From contig CM049310.1 in assembly GCA_026874595.1 (NCBI GenBank), positions 1,304,001-1,368,000 of the forward strand: 64,000 bases of DNA, read 5' to 3'. This DNA comes from Sipunculus nudus (taxonomy: Eukaryota > Annelida > Sipuncula > Golfingiida > Sipunculidae). Position numbers and translations under genes: made by a program. The notes under the pieces were generated by a model, which made no database searches, had not been told where the DNA came from, and was given only the letters and a program-made list of their open reading frames with translations. Shown here piece after piece: positions 38,514 through 52,204 of this stretch. How positions within the stretch are numbered: the stretch's first letter is position 1; each line of letters opens with the position of its first letter.

Positions 38514-41500
38514 TACATTTTAAAGGGGTCTATTCTGATATCTGATGCCTATTAACCAAAGATAATCCCTCTAACTTTTTAAAATAGGAAAGAAAACCCA
38601 GATCTGATTGTACACCGGCTGTTTGTTTTGTAAATATCCCATGTATAGCATGTGCAGGCCCCTTAAAAATAATCCAAACACAAGTACATCATGTGGCAAG
38701 TAAGACGAACCAGCTCTAGGGTGTATTGTAACTGTGACCTTTCAACTTCAGCATATATGCAAGCAACCACTTTATGTTACATGTTTTTTTTTCATTTGTC
38801 GACATTTCTCCATTTACAAACAGCTTGTAGATTAACAAGCTCACACATCCGTCTCAAGGGCACAATAAATACAAACGTTTTTAACAGGAATGGGCTAGAG
38901 TGTTTACTTATATACATGTGTGCAGAGTTAGCCAGAAGTCACAAATTCTTTAAAAAAGGCAGGTGAATAGATAGCTTTAATTTTTCTTGACAACAAGCAT
39001 TATACTTAGGCAAGCATGAAGACTTACTGTTCACAAATACAACTAGGCATGAGACTTTAAATATAGACTGACTCAAGAACTCCAGACAAGGTTACAGCCT
39101 GGTTACTTAATACATATAAAAGAGGCATGCAACTGGATTCATAACTATGGATGAAATATATCCACAAAGAATGCCAGGAACAAATACTTATGTCACAGAT
39201 GATACATTATTAGGGATTCTTTAACACAAGGCTGCCATCCATTGAGTTTTTACATACATGTTTTTATGATGAATCATCTTTAGTAGTGAGCGGTTTAATT
39301 AAATATGATTAGTTGAATACACAAGTATAAATTATAAATGCATACATGATAAATGCACATGTACATTGTTATTCTCATTATTTATCCAACCACATACTTT
39401 TCTTATTCTCCTTTTATTTATAATTATTATATAGTGACCTATTGTATTCTATTTAATTCTTTAGTTTAATTTCTATTTCTTATGAATACAGGAGATTACA
39501 ATACAATACCACAAATGTACCAGAATAAAATTATGTAAAACTGGCTCTTCCAATCATTAAATGACAGGTGTTAAAATTTGTCAATATTCAAATTTCAAAA
39601 TATACGTGGTAACAGGCTTATTTCAGCAGCATTACATTGCTTAAAGTTCTGAATGGTGTTCATCAACTTAGTGACCTTCACGGGAGTTCCACTGTATACA
39701 CCTAAACATAATATAAAGTAACAATACAAGATATCAAATTGCCCAATACATCATCATATATCCATACTGATGTATAAACTCCAATCCACTGATGTACCCA
39801 CAAACATAATACACTTCATCACCCATAAATCACTGTCTGAGTGTCACCTATACTGAGACCAAGGACAATATCAAGAGAAGTCAGTCATAGTTAGTAGGAC
39901 ACCTGAGGCCATCACCTAATTACCTACAAAGCCACCCCCTGCATGGACAGAATTCTATTTACATGTAGCTTAAAGTGTGGGAAGACAAAGCTGTGTTTGA
40001 TAGTACCATACACACTATTTGATAGTTCTTTTCTAGGTGTTTGATGATAACACTGAAGATTGTGAGGACCACATTCTTACCTGACCAGTTCCAGGTCAAT
40101 GTTTCCTCAGCATGTACATGTATGTCCTGTCACTGCTGTGTTGTTGTCAGATTTTCCAAACTTCTGATACATATTGCAAACAGTTTTGCATGATGACCTG
40201 CAACTATACTGTCCAATACCCCAAGTAACACACTCTGTGTCATTCATGCAAAACATTTTTACAATTGTTCCAAGGAGGTTCTGTTGTCACATGTTTTTAT
40301 TTTAACAGTTTGGCTTTCAGCAGGATTATTAAATCAACAGACTTAAACAAACGAAGGTTGGATGATTCATCCTGACAACAGGACAATGGTTATCCAGAAA
40401 CAGATGCAGTTCATTGCAGGACATCATTATCCTTACAGTTATTACTTTTAAGTTTTCCTTTAAATAACTTATCAAATGTTAATGTTTATCTGGATCGTGT
40501 AACTTTCCCTGTAAATACAGCATCCTCCATGCTCATTAAATCAAGGGATTCCCGAGTCAGCTGGCTGGTCCAGCAGAAGTGAATGTTCACTGCAACAGCT
40601 TTCAAGGGTTCTAGTCTAGGTACAGGTGGCTGGTAAAGATATGATTAATATAACATCAATATGAACCTGGATCTGTCCTTGACCACTGAAGGTTCCTGTG
40701 CTCAGAGCTCTTGTGGGTAATGATAGACAATGAAGACAGTGCAGCTGCCACAATATACTGATACAAATACAGTAGAACCAATCTGATCACCGATCGCTCT
40801 GACAAGAACGAATGTGATTACTGACTGCTGTGACAAGAATAAATTCTACAAATAGCTAGGCTAGCTATAATACACTAACTCAGAGATGAAGGTCTAAGAA
40901 CAAGTATGAAACAATTATGATCAAATTGAAAAAAAGAGTCTGAAGAAATGTTTGCCATAATTATCTGGGTAAGGCAATGCAGGCTGAGGGTATCAGCTAT
41001 TTATATCTAAGCCCACCTACAACTCACAGAATTGGTCAATATGCAATCTCCTTCAGGTGTATTGAAACCGAAGCAATGTTTGATAGTACAACTCTTGGCC
41101 TGGGGTTGACCTGACAAGCTAGGTCTGTATCACAAATACAACTGGTATGCCTGGTGCAGGAGTACATAAACAGTGTGCAGTCACACGTCATCCACCACCG
41201 CTCATCCACGTCCACCTTGTTTCTGATCTGCCGTGACATGATCACAGCTCAGCGAGAAACCTCACCAGGTCAAGTACCCAATACCTGGTCACGCAGGTTT
41301 TACTATAGATCCTGTACCGTCATGTCACATATATCCAATAGTTAACCAGGCAGTTCTTATGATCTATGTGTGACCTTGTTCTCAATGACCTGTGACATTA
41401 TGAGGTATCTGTGATGGATTAAAATGCTATATGTGCATTTGAAGCTAGACACTACCAAATGTCTCTTCCTGAGCCATGGGGAGAGCCTGATTTTAGTCAT
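38514..41500. other. Intron 1, unique sequence
   Basis: About 3 kb with moderate base composition and few repeats, the longest quiet stretch in intron 1. No exon or RNA gene recognised. The frames at 41036-41345 on both strands overlap each other and look random. Confidence 0.4.
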
Positions 41501-42262
41501 ACCTAGATGTGGTCGGAAAATGGTCCTAAGAGGGCCTCACATTTCCGGGAGTGGTGGGCTAGTTTACAGATGGGTAAAAAGTTCAGTTTAAAGTTTCAAA
41601 ATATGACAAACAGAAACAGGTTTTTTTATAATATACATGAGGGAAAAAAAATGCTTCTGGTTCAAATCATATTAAAGAAGATATGTCTGAAATAATGTCT
41701 GCTATACAAAAGCTCCGATTGTGGTCTGGCCGCCATATTGGATTTTTGGTGGGTGTGTAATTTAACGGGGATGGAGCCCTCATAGGTACCAATCATCCCT
41801 GAGAATTTGAGAAAGATCAAGAATGTTCTTGTTGAGATATTGGGCGCAAAATAAAATCACCGATTGTGCTGTGGTGGCCATACTGGAATTCTGACAGGTC
41901 CGCAAATTAGGTCTGGAGCCCTCATAAGTACCAATCATCTCTGTGAATTTGAGAAAGATCAAGCATGTTGTTGTTGAGATATCATGCGCAAAAGAGTATC
42001 ACCAATTGTGCTGTGGTGGCCATATTGGAATTCCAAAAGGTCTGTAATTCGATAGGACTGGGGCCCTAATAAGTACCATTCATCTCTTTGAATTTAAGAA
42101 AGATCAAGCATGTTGTTGTTAAGATATCAGGCGCAAAAGAAAATCATTGATTGTGCTGTGGTGGCCATATCAAAATTCTGTAATTCAATAGGTCTGGAGC
42201 CCTCATATTTACCAATCATCCCTGTGAATTTGAAAAAGATCAAGCATGTTCTTGTTTAGTCT
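41501..42262. repeat. About 140-bp tandem repeats, possible element core
   Basis: Four diverged units of roughly 140 bp with GGTGGCCATA(T/C), GGAGCCCTCATA and TACCAATCATC landmarks at about 41785, 41927, 42073 and 42208. A CCTAGATGTGGTCGG word at about 41504 weakly resembles the ACTAGAT start of other families. A CTGAAGT/ACTTCAG dyad (about 42272-42293) lies just beyond the last unit. It could be another HINE. Confidence 0.55.
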
Positions 42263-42279
42263 CGATCAAAACTGAAGTG

Positions 42280-42650
42280 CTAGGCTACTTCAGTCTTGGA
42301 AAAAGCATTCATTTTCCAAGGTGCAAAATATGCGTCCTGCAAAATAAATTTATGCAACCTAAATTTTCGATGAGAAAGTGACAAAAGGGTACCGGGTGTA
42401 AATGAAACATCATTTTCCTTCAAGGGATATTTTTCAACAAGTTCAGGTGGAAATAAAACCTGCCACAGTATCTGAAACTCTTTACAGTCTAAATTTATAA
42501 CCCAGAATGGGCTTTCCAGATCTCTATCCTTCTGTCTGCCATAATCTTGGCAAGCTGTTTTCCTATTGGCCAAGGTCTCACAACAAGCTGGCTCATTTGA
42601 ATGGATATGTTGACAACAAATGCACATGTTTCCAAGTTTACCAGATAATA
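42280..42650 (-). pseudogene. Protein-like fragment with cysteine cluster, unknown family
   Basis: The minus-strand frame here gives about 122 residues that read like real protein: CICCQHIHSNEPACC near the start, then FWVINLDCKEFQILWQVLFP and a hydrophilic tail ending KTEVA. The open frame continues right into the family A 5' end at 42653, so the start is cut off by that insertion, and no splice site was found. A C-x-C-C and C-C spacing with histidine suggests a metal-binding piece, but I do not recognise a family. It may be a captured gene fragment, an old transposon protein or chance. It shares the gene's strand but nothing in CAMSAP resembles it. Confidence 0.3.
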
Positions 42651-42652
42651 AA

Positions 42653-45600
42653 ACAAGGGACCTATGGGTCACTGTGCTCAGCTGAAGTTGACCTTGAAGG
42701 TAAAAATCTAAAATAATATCAAATGGAGATAAAGTGTAAGAGGAAGAGGTAATATAGGCTATGGTTGGTTTATATGATTGGTTTGTATTGAGGAGCAAGA
42801 AATTGTTACAAACTAGATATTTCTTGACACCGCTGGTGCCATAGTATCGCCAGACAAATGAGGTTTTGTGGTATTTTGTTGATATAATGTGATGTATTTG
42901 TATTTAAGCAATGAATGTGAGAAACATTTGTACAAAATATAGGAATATTTTGGATTGGGAAGGACAATTGATCAAAGGGTTTTTGACTTATAATGCTCAC
43001 AGTGCTGTCAAGTGGCCCTTTTTAAGATATTCATGATTTTATGTTTTTCACCAAATATGGGAATATTCAAGTTCAAGGTCACTCATAGTCAAGGTCATGA
43101 CCCCAAATCAATAAACTGCATTCCAAAATATCCAACACTTGAAAAAAAATTAAATTTAAAAAAAAATAATTTAAATTAAATTAAATTTTAAAATTAAATT
43201 TAAAATTAAATATACCTCATTTCATAAACTATATCTATATACATGCATAACATGAAAGAAATCTGTCCATTACTGTTTGACTTATAATGCTCACAGTATA
43301 TACTGTCAAGTGGCAATGATGGGGTATTCAAAGGCGCAAAAAACAAGAAAAGGACAACAGGTGGCGCCACCTATCTTCTGCAAAAGACAAAACTATCCAA
43401 GATCTTCCGTCAACTTGATTTTTTGACCCATCCATGCATCCCTTTTTAAGATATTCATGATTTTATGTGATTTTCACCATATATGGTAATATTCAAGGTC
43501 AAAGCCACTCTCAAAGGAAAGGTCATGACCCCAATTTTAATATACATCATCCCATAACCCATACCTATGTACATGCATAATATTAAAGAAATCTGTCAAT
43601 CAGTTTTTGACTTGTGATGCTAAAAGTACTGTCAAGTGGCAATGATGGGGGTATTAAACGGCACAAAAACAAGAAAAGGATACTAGGTGGCACCACCAGT
43701 TTCCGGTACATGACATCACTATCCAAGATCTTTGTCCAACTTGATTTTTGGATAAATCCATGAAAGATTTCTTGAGATATTAAAGAATTTGTGTGATTTT
43801 CCCCAAAAATGGATCTATTCAAGGTCAAGGTCACTCTCCTAGTTGAGGTCATGACCCCATTTTAAATAGGCTTCGTCCTCTCACCTATATCTATAAATGT
43901 GTCAAGTTTGAAAAAGATCCTTGAAATATTTTTTGAGTTATTGTGTCCAAAAGAAATCTCTGCGGCGGCGGCGCAACCGTGCCTAAACCATAGTATCTCC
44001 AGACTATGTCTGGTGATACAATAATATTTTGTGACCTGACCATGCGTTTCCTTATGTTGAAACTGAAGCATGTGAGCAGTTTTTGAACAAATGATCTATA
44101 CTATTACCATGATCATTATTTGGCTTTTTGATTAACTGTTGACATTTCAGTAGTTTACACATTTGTTCAATTGAATCTATCCTTTTATAATATATATTAT
44201 TAAATCTTTGTATTTTTTTATTTTATGAAATGTATACAGTTGAAATATAACTATTGTCCCCAGTCCACAGATGAAAGGACATGGTGGTGGTGGTGGGGGG
44301 TTGGGGGTTAGGGTGGAGAATGGTGGGAGTTACAACATATCTGTATTATTATAGTGTATAAACATAGGATTTTCACTTAATTCAACAATGCTTACAAGAT
44401 AAAAAAGTTCATTCATAATTACTTAGTACTTAAAAAAGGACAGACAGACTGGTAGACAAACAAAGCTGATAATATATGAAGTTTCAATTATTTCTTAATT
44501 TTATTTATTATGTCAAATTTTTTTAAAGTTTTAACATCTGCAATAATACATAACTGAATATATAACTTGCTTTCAAATCTCAGCTTTATTTCAAACACAT
44601 ACAGCATATGAAACCATGCTTATAGGAAAAATTTCATATTAATATACATTTAATGACAACAGAGAAATGATGGACAGAGCTGATCACTTTATGTTCCATT
44701 CTCCTAAGGCAAGAATATGTTTCAATAAGATCTTAATTTTTTCTAATCCTAATATTTTTTAAATTAAATAAATTTACACATTTGCAAAATTTGCAATGTC
44801 CCAGTACACAGGAATCAATGGCAGCGGGGGGGGGGGGGGAGAGATGGTGGGATTAACAACACTTCTGCATATAAATACAGGGCAAACAAAGCCTGATCTC
44901 CAATTCTGCTGAGGCAGGAAAATAATGAACAAATGTTTGTATTAGATCCTCATTTTTTTATCACATCATTTTTTTATTATAAGTTTATATTGCTATACAT
45001 AAAATTTCCAATATAACATATATATCTGAATATAAAAGTTGATTCATAATTCTAAATTGCATCATCATAAATCTCAATCTTGTCAGACAACACCACATCA
45101 TGTATACATATGTCTATTTATTTTTTACCATAAAAATAAATTTGCAAAACAATAAATATCTTAAAATAACACTTGATTCAGATTTCACAATTTAAATTGT
45201 GATTTATTTATCCATAATTTGCTTCATATTTTATTACACTTAAGCATACTGATGGGTTTAATTATATTTGTTAAAATCATTCAAAAGAAAATTGATTTCT
45301 TTCATATGCTACATTACCACTACATGGCATCTTCTGGATTACACCCTGAATTACTTTTTCAATGAAAATTTTTGTATATTGGAGTGGAAACAGCATTACA
45401 ATTAAGGAGATACAGTGAAAACAATAACAATTACTGCATAACAATTGGTGGGTTGGGGTGGGGGGGGGGATTGGGGGGTGAAGGAGAATAACTGTACACC
45501 TGTCACAGCAGGGGATCTCCCCCAGTGACTGTATCAAATCAGAACCCTGACATAGCTGACTCCCAGTGACCTGGAGTGGGCCCCTGCATCTGGATAAAGC

Positions 45601-46339
45601 AACTGACTACAACAGAGCCTCAAGAAAAAAACCAATAACTTGCCTAATTTTTTAATTTCAGATTTAAACAAATTAAATACTTATGTTTACATGCTGTGAA
45701 AATTAAATCAATTGTACTTACAGGAAAAAAAAACGTGCTATGATCAAAGTTTGGCAAAATTTAAGGTACTGATTTTATTTTTATGCTGATAACTTGAAAA
45801 ATTTGCAAAATTCAGATCTAATTTTTGGTAAAATATTGAATCTTAATTAGACAAAGTTATATACTTGGGGAAATAGTCTCTAGTTGCAAAATTTTTCATG
45901 TTAAATGAGTAAATATTTTTCCTGATTTTTTTTTAAAAAGTCCATTAAGTTTTGTGCCCATAACTTTAAGAAATTATACTTAACAAACTTAATTTCTTGC
46001 ATGTATATAGAAAATATATAGGAGATAACTTCTGGTAAATATGAAGAAAAACAGATAAGTGGTTTTGATATTAGGCAGTCCTGAAGTCTGATAATAGGTT
46101 TTTTATTGAAATTCGAGGTTTTTTCATAAATATCTGGAGGGAACAAAGTCATATTGACCCAATTTTCAGTATGGTAGGAGATTTTGGGGACATCTAATGG
46201 TATGCCGTTTTTCAGATTCATAAGTCCAAGGGTTTCAAAATGTGCCAGTTTAATGGACGGATGGACGGACGGACGGACGGACAGCCGACGGACAAAGGAC
46301 CACCACTATAGCTCAGATGACTTAAAGTCAGCTGAGCTA
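42653..46339 (+). mobile_element. Family A element interrupted by family D
   Basis: The 5' end ACAAGGGACCTATGGGTCAC and the 3' stem-loop ending at 46339 are both present. It is closely parallel to 26519-30776: GGTAATATAGGCTATGGTTG here and GGTAATCTAGGCTATGGTTG there, then TGACC..ACCATGC, the GGGAGTTACAAC module, poly-G at about 44826 and 45462, one 3' module, and a GGAC run at 46255-46285. Family D sits at 42812-44021; removing it restores the order seen at 27290-27345. Net length is about 2.5 kb. Confidence 0.83.
42812..44021 (+). mobile_element. ACTAGA-type HINE (family D)
   Basis: Starts ACTAGATATTTCTTG, then a CACC/GGTG mini-hairpin. GTATCGCCAGAC (42844-42855) is matched in inverse, one mismatch, by GTCTGGTGATAC at 44008-44019 in the 3' stem-loop. 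The core has units with GGTCATGACCCCA, TACATGCATAA and CAAGTGGCAATGATGGGG words at about 42960-43330 and 43330-43650, with a perfect GGTGGCGCCACC at 43370. An A/T-only run lies at 43141-43212. A GCGGCGGCGGCG run precedes the stem-loop, as in family E. No coding capacity. The right border is accurate to a few bases. Confidence 0.78.
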
Positions 46340-48888
46340 AAAAGGTCAGAACACTGGCGTAAAACGTGAAGAAAGTGATCTAACTGATAACAGCTTGTTA
46401 TAGCCTACCAAGCAGTTCCCTGAAAACTTTCCATGATGAAAATTAAACATAATTAAGATAAACACGCACTTTTAGGTCAAAGCAGACTTTAGGCTACGTG
46501 CATACCGCCTTGTGTGAAAAGGCTGTATGACTTATTTATATGCATGCATGGTCAGCAGGCTGAATGATGGTTGATAGCTGTCAGTCAAAAATGGATAATA
46601 CAGTGAGTTTAGGAAGAATTAAGTCAAGTTAACAGCGTTTTTTGTCTAAAACCGTTGAAATAAACATCCATAAACCATTTGTGAACACAACTAATGTACA
46701 CAGGCAGTAAGATATATACCCTTGAAAATATTAACCTATAAATGGCACTCTTTTGTTTCTTTTTGAAATGGTCTGCATATTTGAAAGATACAAGGTATTA
46801 TTGAAGGTTATATTTCAAAACATGCAACAGCATGCACTTTCTTACCCAACATATATTACATCACAGCTTATCTCTCCATGTTAGATCTCTCTTGCTGGGG
46901 TTACAGCTCAACTCATCCAGGCCTGCTTTGCTTGGATGTACTTGTTTCTTGTGATGCATCTATAGTTCTGAGAGGTGAGGACAGGTGGCATTATATTTAC
47001 TATCTACCTGCCTCAAACTAGATGCAGTTGATAGACCTAACATGTCCATCTACTTGGTAATGTAGTAACAAGGTATATAACACATATAGCTTGAACTTAT
47101 ATACACCAAAGTCAGACCACATTGACATCTTCACCTATTTCATGCTGATCAAACATATTTACTTTCCTGCTCTCTGCCTGGGCCCTGGGATACAGGCGAA
47201 GGTATGTCTGGCATCCTTGCAGCCAAGAAACATGTACAGACCCAGCACAGCCTGTGAAGCCTCACATTACAAGCAGAAATGCAAGTGGTGCTGATAATAA
47301 CAAGACTAACATTTACATAAATCAATGCAGCTGTCCAAGCATCCTCAGTGAATCTAGCCAATACAGCATCAGAAGTCCATCAACCACATAAAACAATCTC
47401 ATACAATCCAAAGTTCATCAAAATTATTCAGATTAAGAATATATATCAATTTGACACAGATACCTGCAATAAAGCCATTATAAAGTCTTATAAAATGACT
47501 TGGCCTTTACCTGATCAAGAAGATGAAAGTGTAAAAACCTTCAATGTATCTTAGTATGCCAAGGAGACAAAAAAATATTTCAGTCATGATGTACATTAAA
47601 GGCATTAGGACTAACACTTGTTTGCACTAAGATATACATCAACAATGCAAACCCAAATATAAGTTCTCTAAAAGACGTTATGACTGTGAGCAACAACATG
47701 AATTCAGGGATTGATTTCTTTTTAAGGAAAGGGTACTGGTATGTCCATCACATTCTGTCACTGGTATTCTCTGGTAATCTCTTTTGAATGAAGGTGTCAA
47801 TAAGAACGGTATGTCATTTTTTAAGCCTTCTTGATTTCAAATTTATTAATGTACAATGGACCAGAAATAATCCAAATGTCCTGGTCGGTCATCAGACTTT
47901 ACCAATTTGTCTTTCAGATGCCAGCAGAGTTTGAAATCACAGATAATGACCCTGGTCACACTCACAGCATCAAGGCCCAGACAATGAAAACTACCACATC
48001 AAGTCAATGTGCTGCAGACCTTTCTTTGATCAAGCCTGCTCTACCTCATCACTACATACAAAACAATCATGGGCAAACAACATTATAGTTCAATATAACA
48101 GTGACATACATATCAATATGACTCAGGCCCTACTTGGTTATGTTTTACTCTGGAGGTCCTTTGCCTCAGGGGACTGCTCCGCTGCATAATAATCATTACC
48201 AGTCTCTATGTTGCTGTAACAGCAGCTATTGGAGAACAGCCTGATGTCAGACTGCTTGTGTCTCCTTACCTCACATCTGGTCAGGCTCTCATCTCAAGGA
48301 TTACGTAAAAGCATGAAGTCATGATGAATAGTCTAGTCACCCTCAAGACGAATTCTTTGTAAGAAGACATCACATCTTCACCACAGTCTGACAGAATACT
48401 ATCGTTATTATTATTCCTATGCAGGGGTTATTTCAAAATTGTTTACTTAATATGTCACCAAACAGATTTTTGAGAAATGTGATGACTGGTTCCCACCAAC
48501 TTTCTGTCTCTTTGATTCTAGACTAACATAATGACTTCTTGAAATTCTTACATCAGAGGTTCCTAAGTCTGTAGGTTTTTTTGAGGTAGCATGTATAATT
48601 ACAGTTTCACAAGGTCACTTAAACATATTCCAATTCCCTAAATATTATGTAGTTAATTTATTTTGCCATAGAAAATTCATTGATTTTTCATATATGCAGA
48701 GCCTATTTCCTGGCAGAAACTCATTTTACTTTTTTTTAACTGGAGGTTCTATATATGTTCTTGGCTCAGTCTTCCCAGCACAAACAAAGATCACAACTTT
48801 AACACTGACTTGACCATCTACAATGATCCTGGGTTTAAAGTATACATAAATACTGTATAGGATTTTAGGGTATATTTTCTAAGCTTTT
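46340..48888. other. Intron 1, unassigned sequence
   Basis: About 2.5 kb between two family A elements. Open frames at 47091-47361 and 47831-48189 show no family likeness or paired splice sites. Confidence 0.35.
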
Positions 48889-51800
48889 TAGCTCAGCTGA
48901 CTATAAGTCATCTGAGCTATAGTTGTGGTCCATTGTCCGTCGTCCGTCCGTCCGTCTGGATGTCCGTCCGTAAGACTGGCACGTTTCGACACCGTTGGAC
49001 CTACGAATCTGAAATTCGGCATAAAGTTAGATGTCCCCAAAATCTCCTACCATGCCGAAAATTGGGTCAATAGGACTACGTTCCTTCGAAATATTAAGGA
49101 AAAACCTCAAATTTTTATTAGAAATCTATTTTTACACTTCAGGACTACCTAATATCAAAACCACTCATCTGGTTTTCTTCATATTTACCATAAATATTCC
49201 TCTATATAGTTCCTATGTACATGCCAGAAATTAAGTCAGTATTGTTTAATTTAAAAAAGTTATGGGCCCAAACATAATGGACTTTGTAAAAAAATCAGGA
49301 AAGATATTTGGTCACTTAAGACCAAAAGTGTTAAAGGTAGGGACTTTTTTTCAGTAATACAACTTTAATTAATCAAAATTTAATTGTATACCAAAAATTA
49401 GATCAAAATCTGTTAAATTTTTTTAAATATTGGCAAAAATATAAAATTGGTACCTTAAATTTTGCCCAACTTTGGCCACGGCACGTTTTTTTCCTGTAAG
49501 TACTGTGGATTTAATTTTCACAGCATGTACACATAAGGAATTAATCTGTTAAAATCTGAAATTTGAAAATAAAAGCTGCAAAATTAGGCTAGTTATTGAA
49601 TTTTTTTAGAAGCTCTTGTTGTATTCCCTTACATTGTCAAGCAGTCCACTTTGATGACTGTAGGTCGTTCAGTGCACATCTCTAAGCTCCCCAGGCTGTT
49701 GGCATAATTTTAGATGTCCCCAAAAGCTCCTACCAAACCAAAAATTAGATCATTAGGACTTCGTTCCTTCGAGATATTAAGAAAAAACCTCCGTTTTCCA
49801 TAAAAAAAGCCATTGTTACACTTCAAGGCTGCCTAATATCGAAACCACTGATCTGTTTTTGATCATATATAGTATTCACATTCTTTCATACATTTTCTAT
49901 GAACATACCAAAAATTAGGTCAGTATTGGGTATTATTTTGAAGTTATGGGCCAAAATATAATGCAGTTTTTAAAAAAATCAGGAAATTTATTTACTCACC
50001 TTACATGAGAATTGCTGGACTTAGAGACTTTTTTTCAGGAATATAACTTTATTTAATCAAGATTCAATTGTTTACCCAAAATTAAATATGAATTTTGCAA
50101 TTTTTCAAGTTATTTGCATAAATAAAAAATCAATACCTTAAATTTTGTCCAACTTTGGCACTGTTGATTTAATTTTCACAGCATATAAACATAAGGATTT
50201 AATCTTTTAAAATCTGAAATTTCAAAGAAATTGTTTGAAAAGAGTAGCTTTTATTCAAGTTTTCATACACCATGTCAAGTGTTTTTTACATCTAGCACAC
50301 CTAGTAGTACAGCCTTCACTTGCATTATGTAACCCACCCCAGGCAGCTTGCCTTGGCTAAGCTTGGCCACTACCAGCAGGCTTCCCCTCTGCCCTGCACT
50401 CCCCCCCCCCCCATGTTGCATAAACTAGATGAATGTTATTTTTTTCTGTATTTGATTCATTCTTATTCTAGGCTATGCTAATTTTTAGATTTTGTATTGT
50501 ACCACCAGGGTTACAATGATTAAAGTGTACATTAAATTGTGTCCACTAAGTGGTGTATTGCTGTGAAAGTGTGGATGTTTATCAGATAAGTAATTCCTTA
50601 CTTCAGAAGAGTAAAAACTTCACCAGGTGTGAAATTGACTATTAATTCCAGTAATAAATTAAAACTGGGATAGTAATTAGCACAATGATATTGTTTGTCC
50701 CTCATTCAACCAACAGTGTGTATACTTTATTTGAAAAGATGTTTTATTTTATCAAATTTACTGAATCTTTTATTTTATTTTGGTGAATAAAATTATGCAT
50801 GTACTGAAAACTCCAGTGTGCAAAACTTTTTAATAGTGATTCAAGGAATATTCTTGTAGATGCCATGTTGTGGCATTATTTTCTTTTAAATTCAGTTTAA
50901 ACATTTATGATTTAAAAATAATAAAATATATGTGTATGCATAATAGGACCCAATATGAGCTACACTCTGGATATATGATGATTGCAACTTTTGCAACAAT
51001 TCTAATATTTAAACTTATAGTTTCAGTTTTTTACTCTGTATATATAATGATTGCAACTTTTGCAACAATTCTAATATTTTAACTTATATTTTCAGTTTTT
51101 TTATTAAAAATTTATAAAACCTGTAAATAAAAAAAAATGTTTCAGATAAAAACTTCTTAATGGAAAAAGTGGATATGCTTAAAACAAATAGGCTTAAATA
51201 TAAACTTAAATGCATTATCCCCTTGAAAGTGAAATAAAGGTATTAGTCCATTCTGTCCACTTGCCTGTCCATCTGTAAATTTTCATATGCATCACAGTAT
51301 CTCAAAACTTTGCTGTTTTTCTTCATGACAGTCTTGTCAGAGTATTAGTTTGCAATCATATATTTAGAAATTTACTATAACCAAGTAGGAGGGCCCCTTT
51401 CCTCTTAGCTTTTCATATTCTTATAAAAATGCAAAACATTACAATAGAATATTTCTACATCCACCTTCGTGCTGCCCTCACTTTTCCCTTCTCCGACCCC
51501 ATCCCAAAGACAGCCTCAGTAAGCAAGAACAAGATGAATCAGATATATTCATACTTTAATATTTTGTATAACTATTCATCCATAGGTACCTATGTACATG
51601 CCAGAATTTATGTCAATATTGTGTAATATGTAGACATAGTGGGCATCACAATAATGTACCTTGTCAAGACTAAAGAGATATTGTGTCATACAGTCACAAA
51701 TTCATAAATCACTTTATCAGCATAGTTAACCATAACTTCATATCTGTCAAATTGAAAGCTTGCAGACTACCATACACTTTAGATCTTTCAACAAATAGCC

Positions 51801-52099
51801 TTATCATCATTCTACTACTGCTTATTACTGCTGTCATTGCATTCATATTTGCTCACATATATCACGATTTTCAACCCCTCCTAAATAAATAAAAATAAAC
51901 CACTATATTTTACTCTATTAATCCATCAGTCAGGTAATTTAATTTATCATTTACTCACATATTACATTACATTCCTTTATAATAGCCCAACATGTCCATG
52001 ATATTCATAAGCTTTCTCGACTTGATATAGTATCACAGTGGAGAAACATTTATAGTCCAATCACAATCAGCTGAGCGCCGTGACCCATGGGTCCCTTGT
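48889..52099 (-). mobile_element. Family A element, complete, inverted
   Basis: The only full copy on the minus strand, the same strand as the gene. Its 5' end is at 52099 (ACAAGGGACCCATGGGTCAC reversed) and its 3' stem-loop and CGTCC run are at 48889-48970. Its length of 3.2 kb contains one full 3' module (48889-49500), a second partial one without microsatellite (49690-50160), a poly-C run (50400-50413), and sequence matching 58500-58870 and 18300-18720 in inverse. It serves as the uninterrupted reference for several nested sites. Confidence 0.85.
50965..51100. repeat. About 70-bp tandem duplication inside inverted family A
   Basis: Two adjacent copies of ATGATTGCAACTTTTGCAAC and AATTCTAATATTTWAACTTAT, differing at a few positions. 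It makes a short plus-strand frame that is not a gene. Confidence 0.8.
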
Positions 52100-52130
52100 T
52101 AAACACTGGCTTAAAAGTCTGAACTTATCC

Positions 52131-52204
52131 AAAGTATCATACACACTATTTAGGGATGGACCTTCTACAGGTATCATACACACTATTTAGGGATGGACCT
52201 TCTA
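52131..52204. repeat. About 40-bp direct duplication
   Basis: TATCATACACACTATTTAGG followed by GATGGACCTTCTA occurs twice in direct succession, just outside the family A 5' end. Confidence 0.85.

Noticed and set aside
47149-47361. Overlapping frames on both strands with cysteines
   Set aside because: No splice sites in frame, no family likeness, both strands open by chance.
14617-49234. Recurrent short frames reading like MSPKSPTMPKIGS across several loci
   Set aside because: They are one frame of the family A 3' module, with frameshifts and stops between copies and no codon-type substitution pattern visible; repeat homology explains the similarity.
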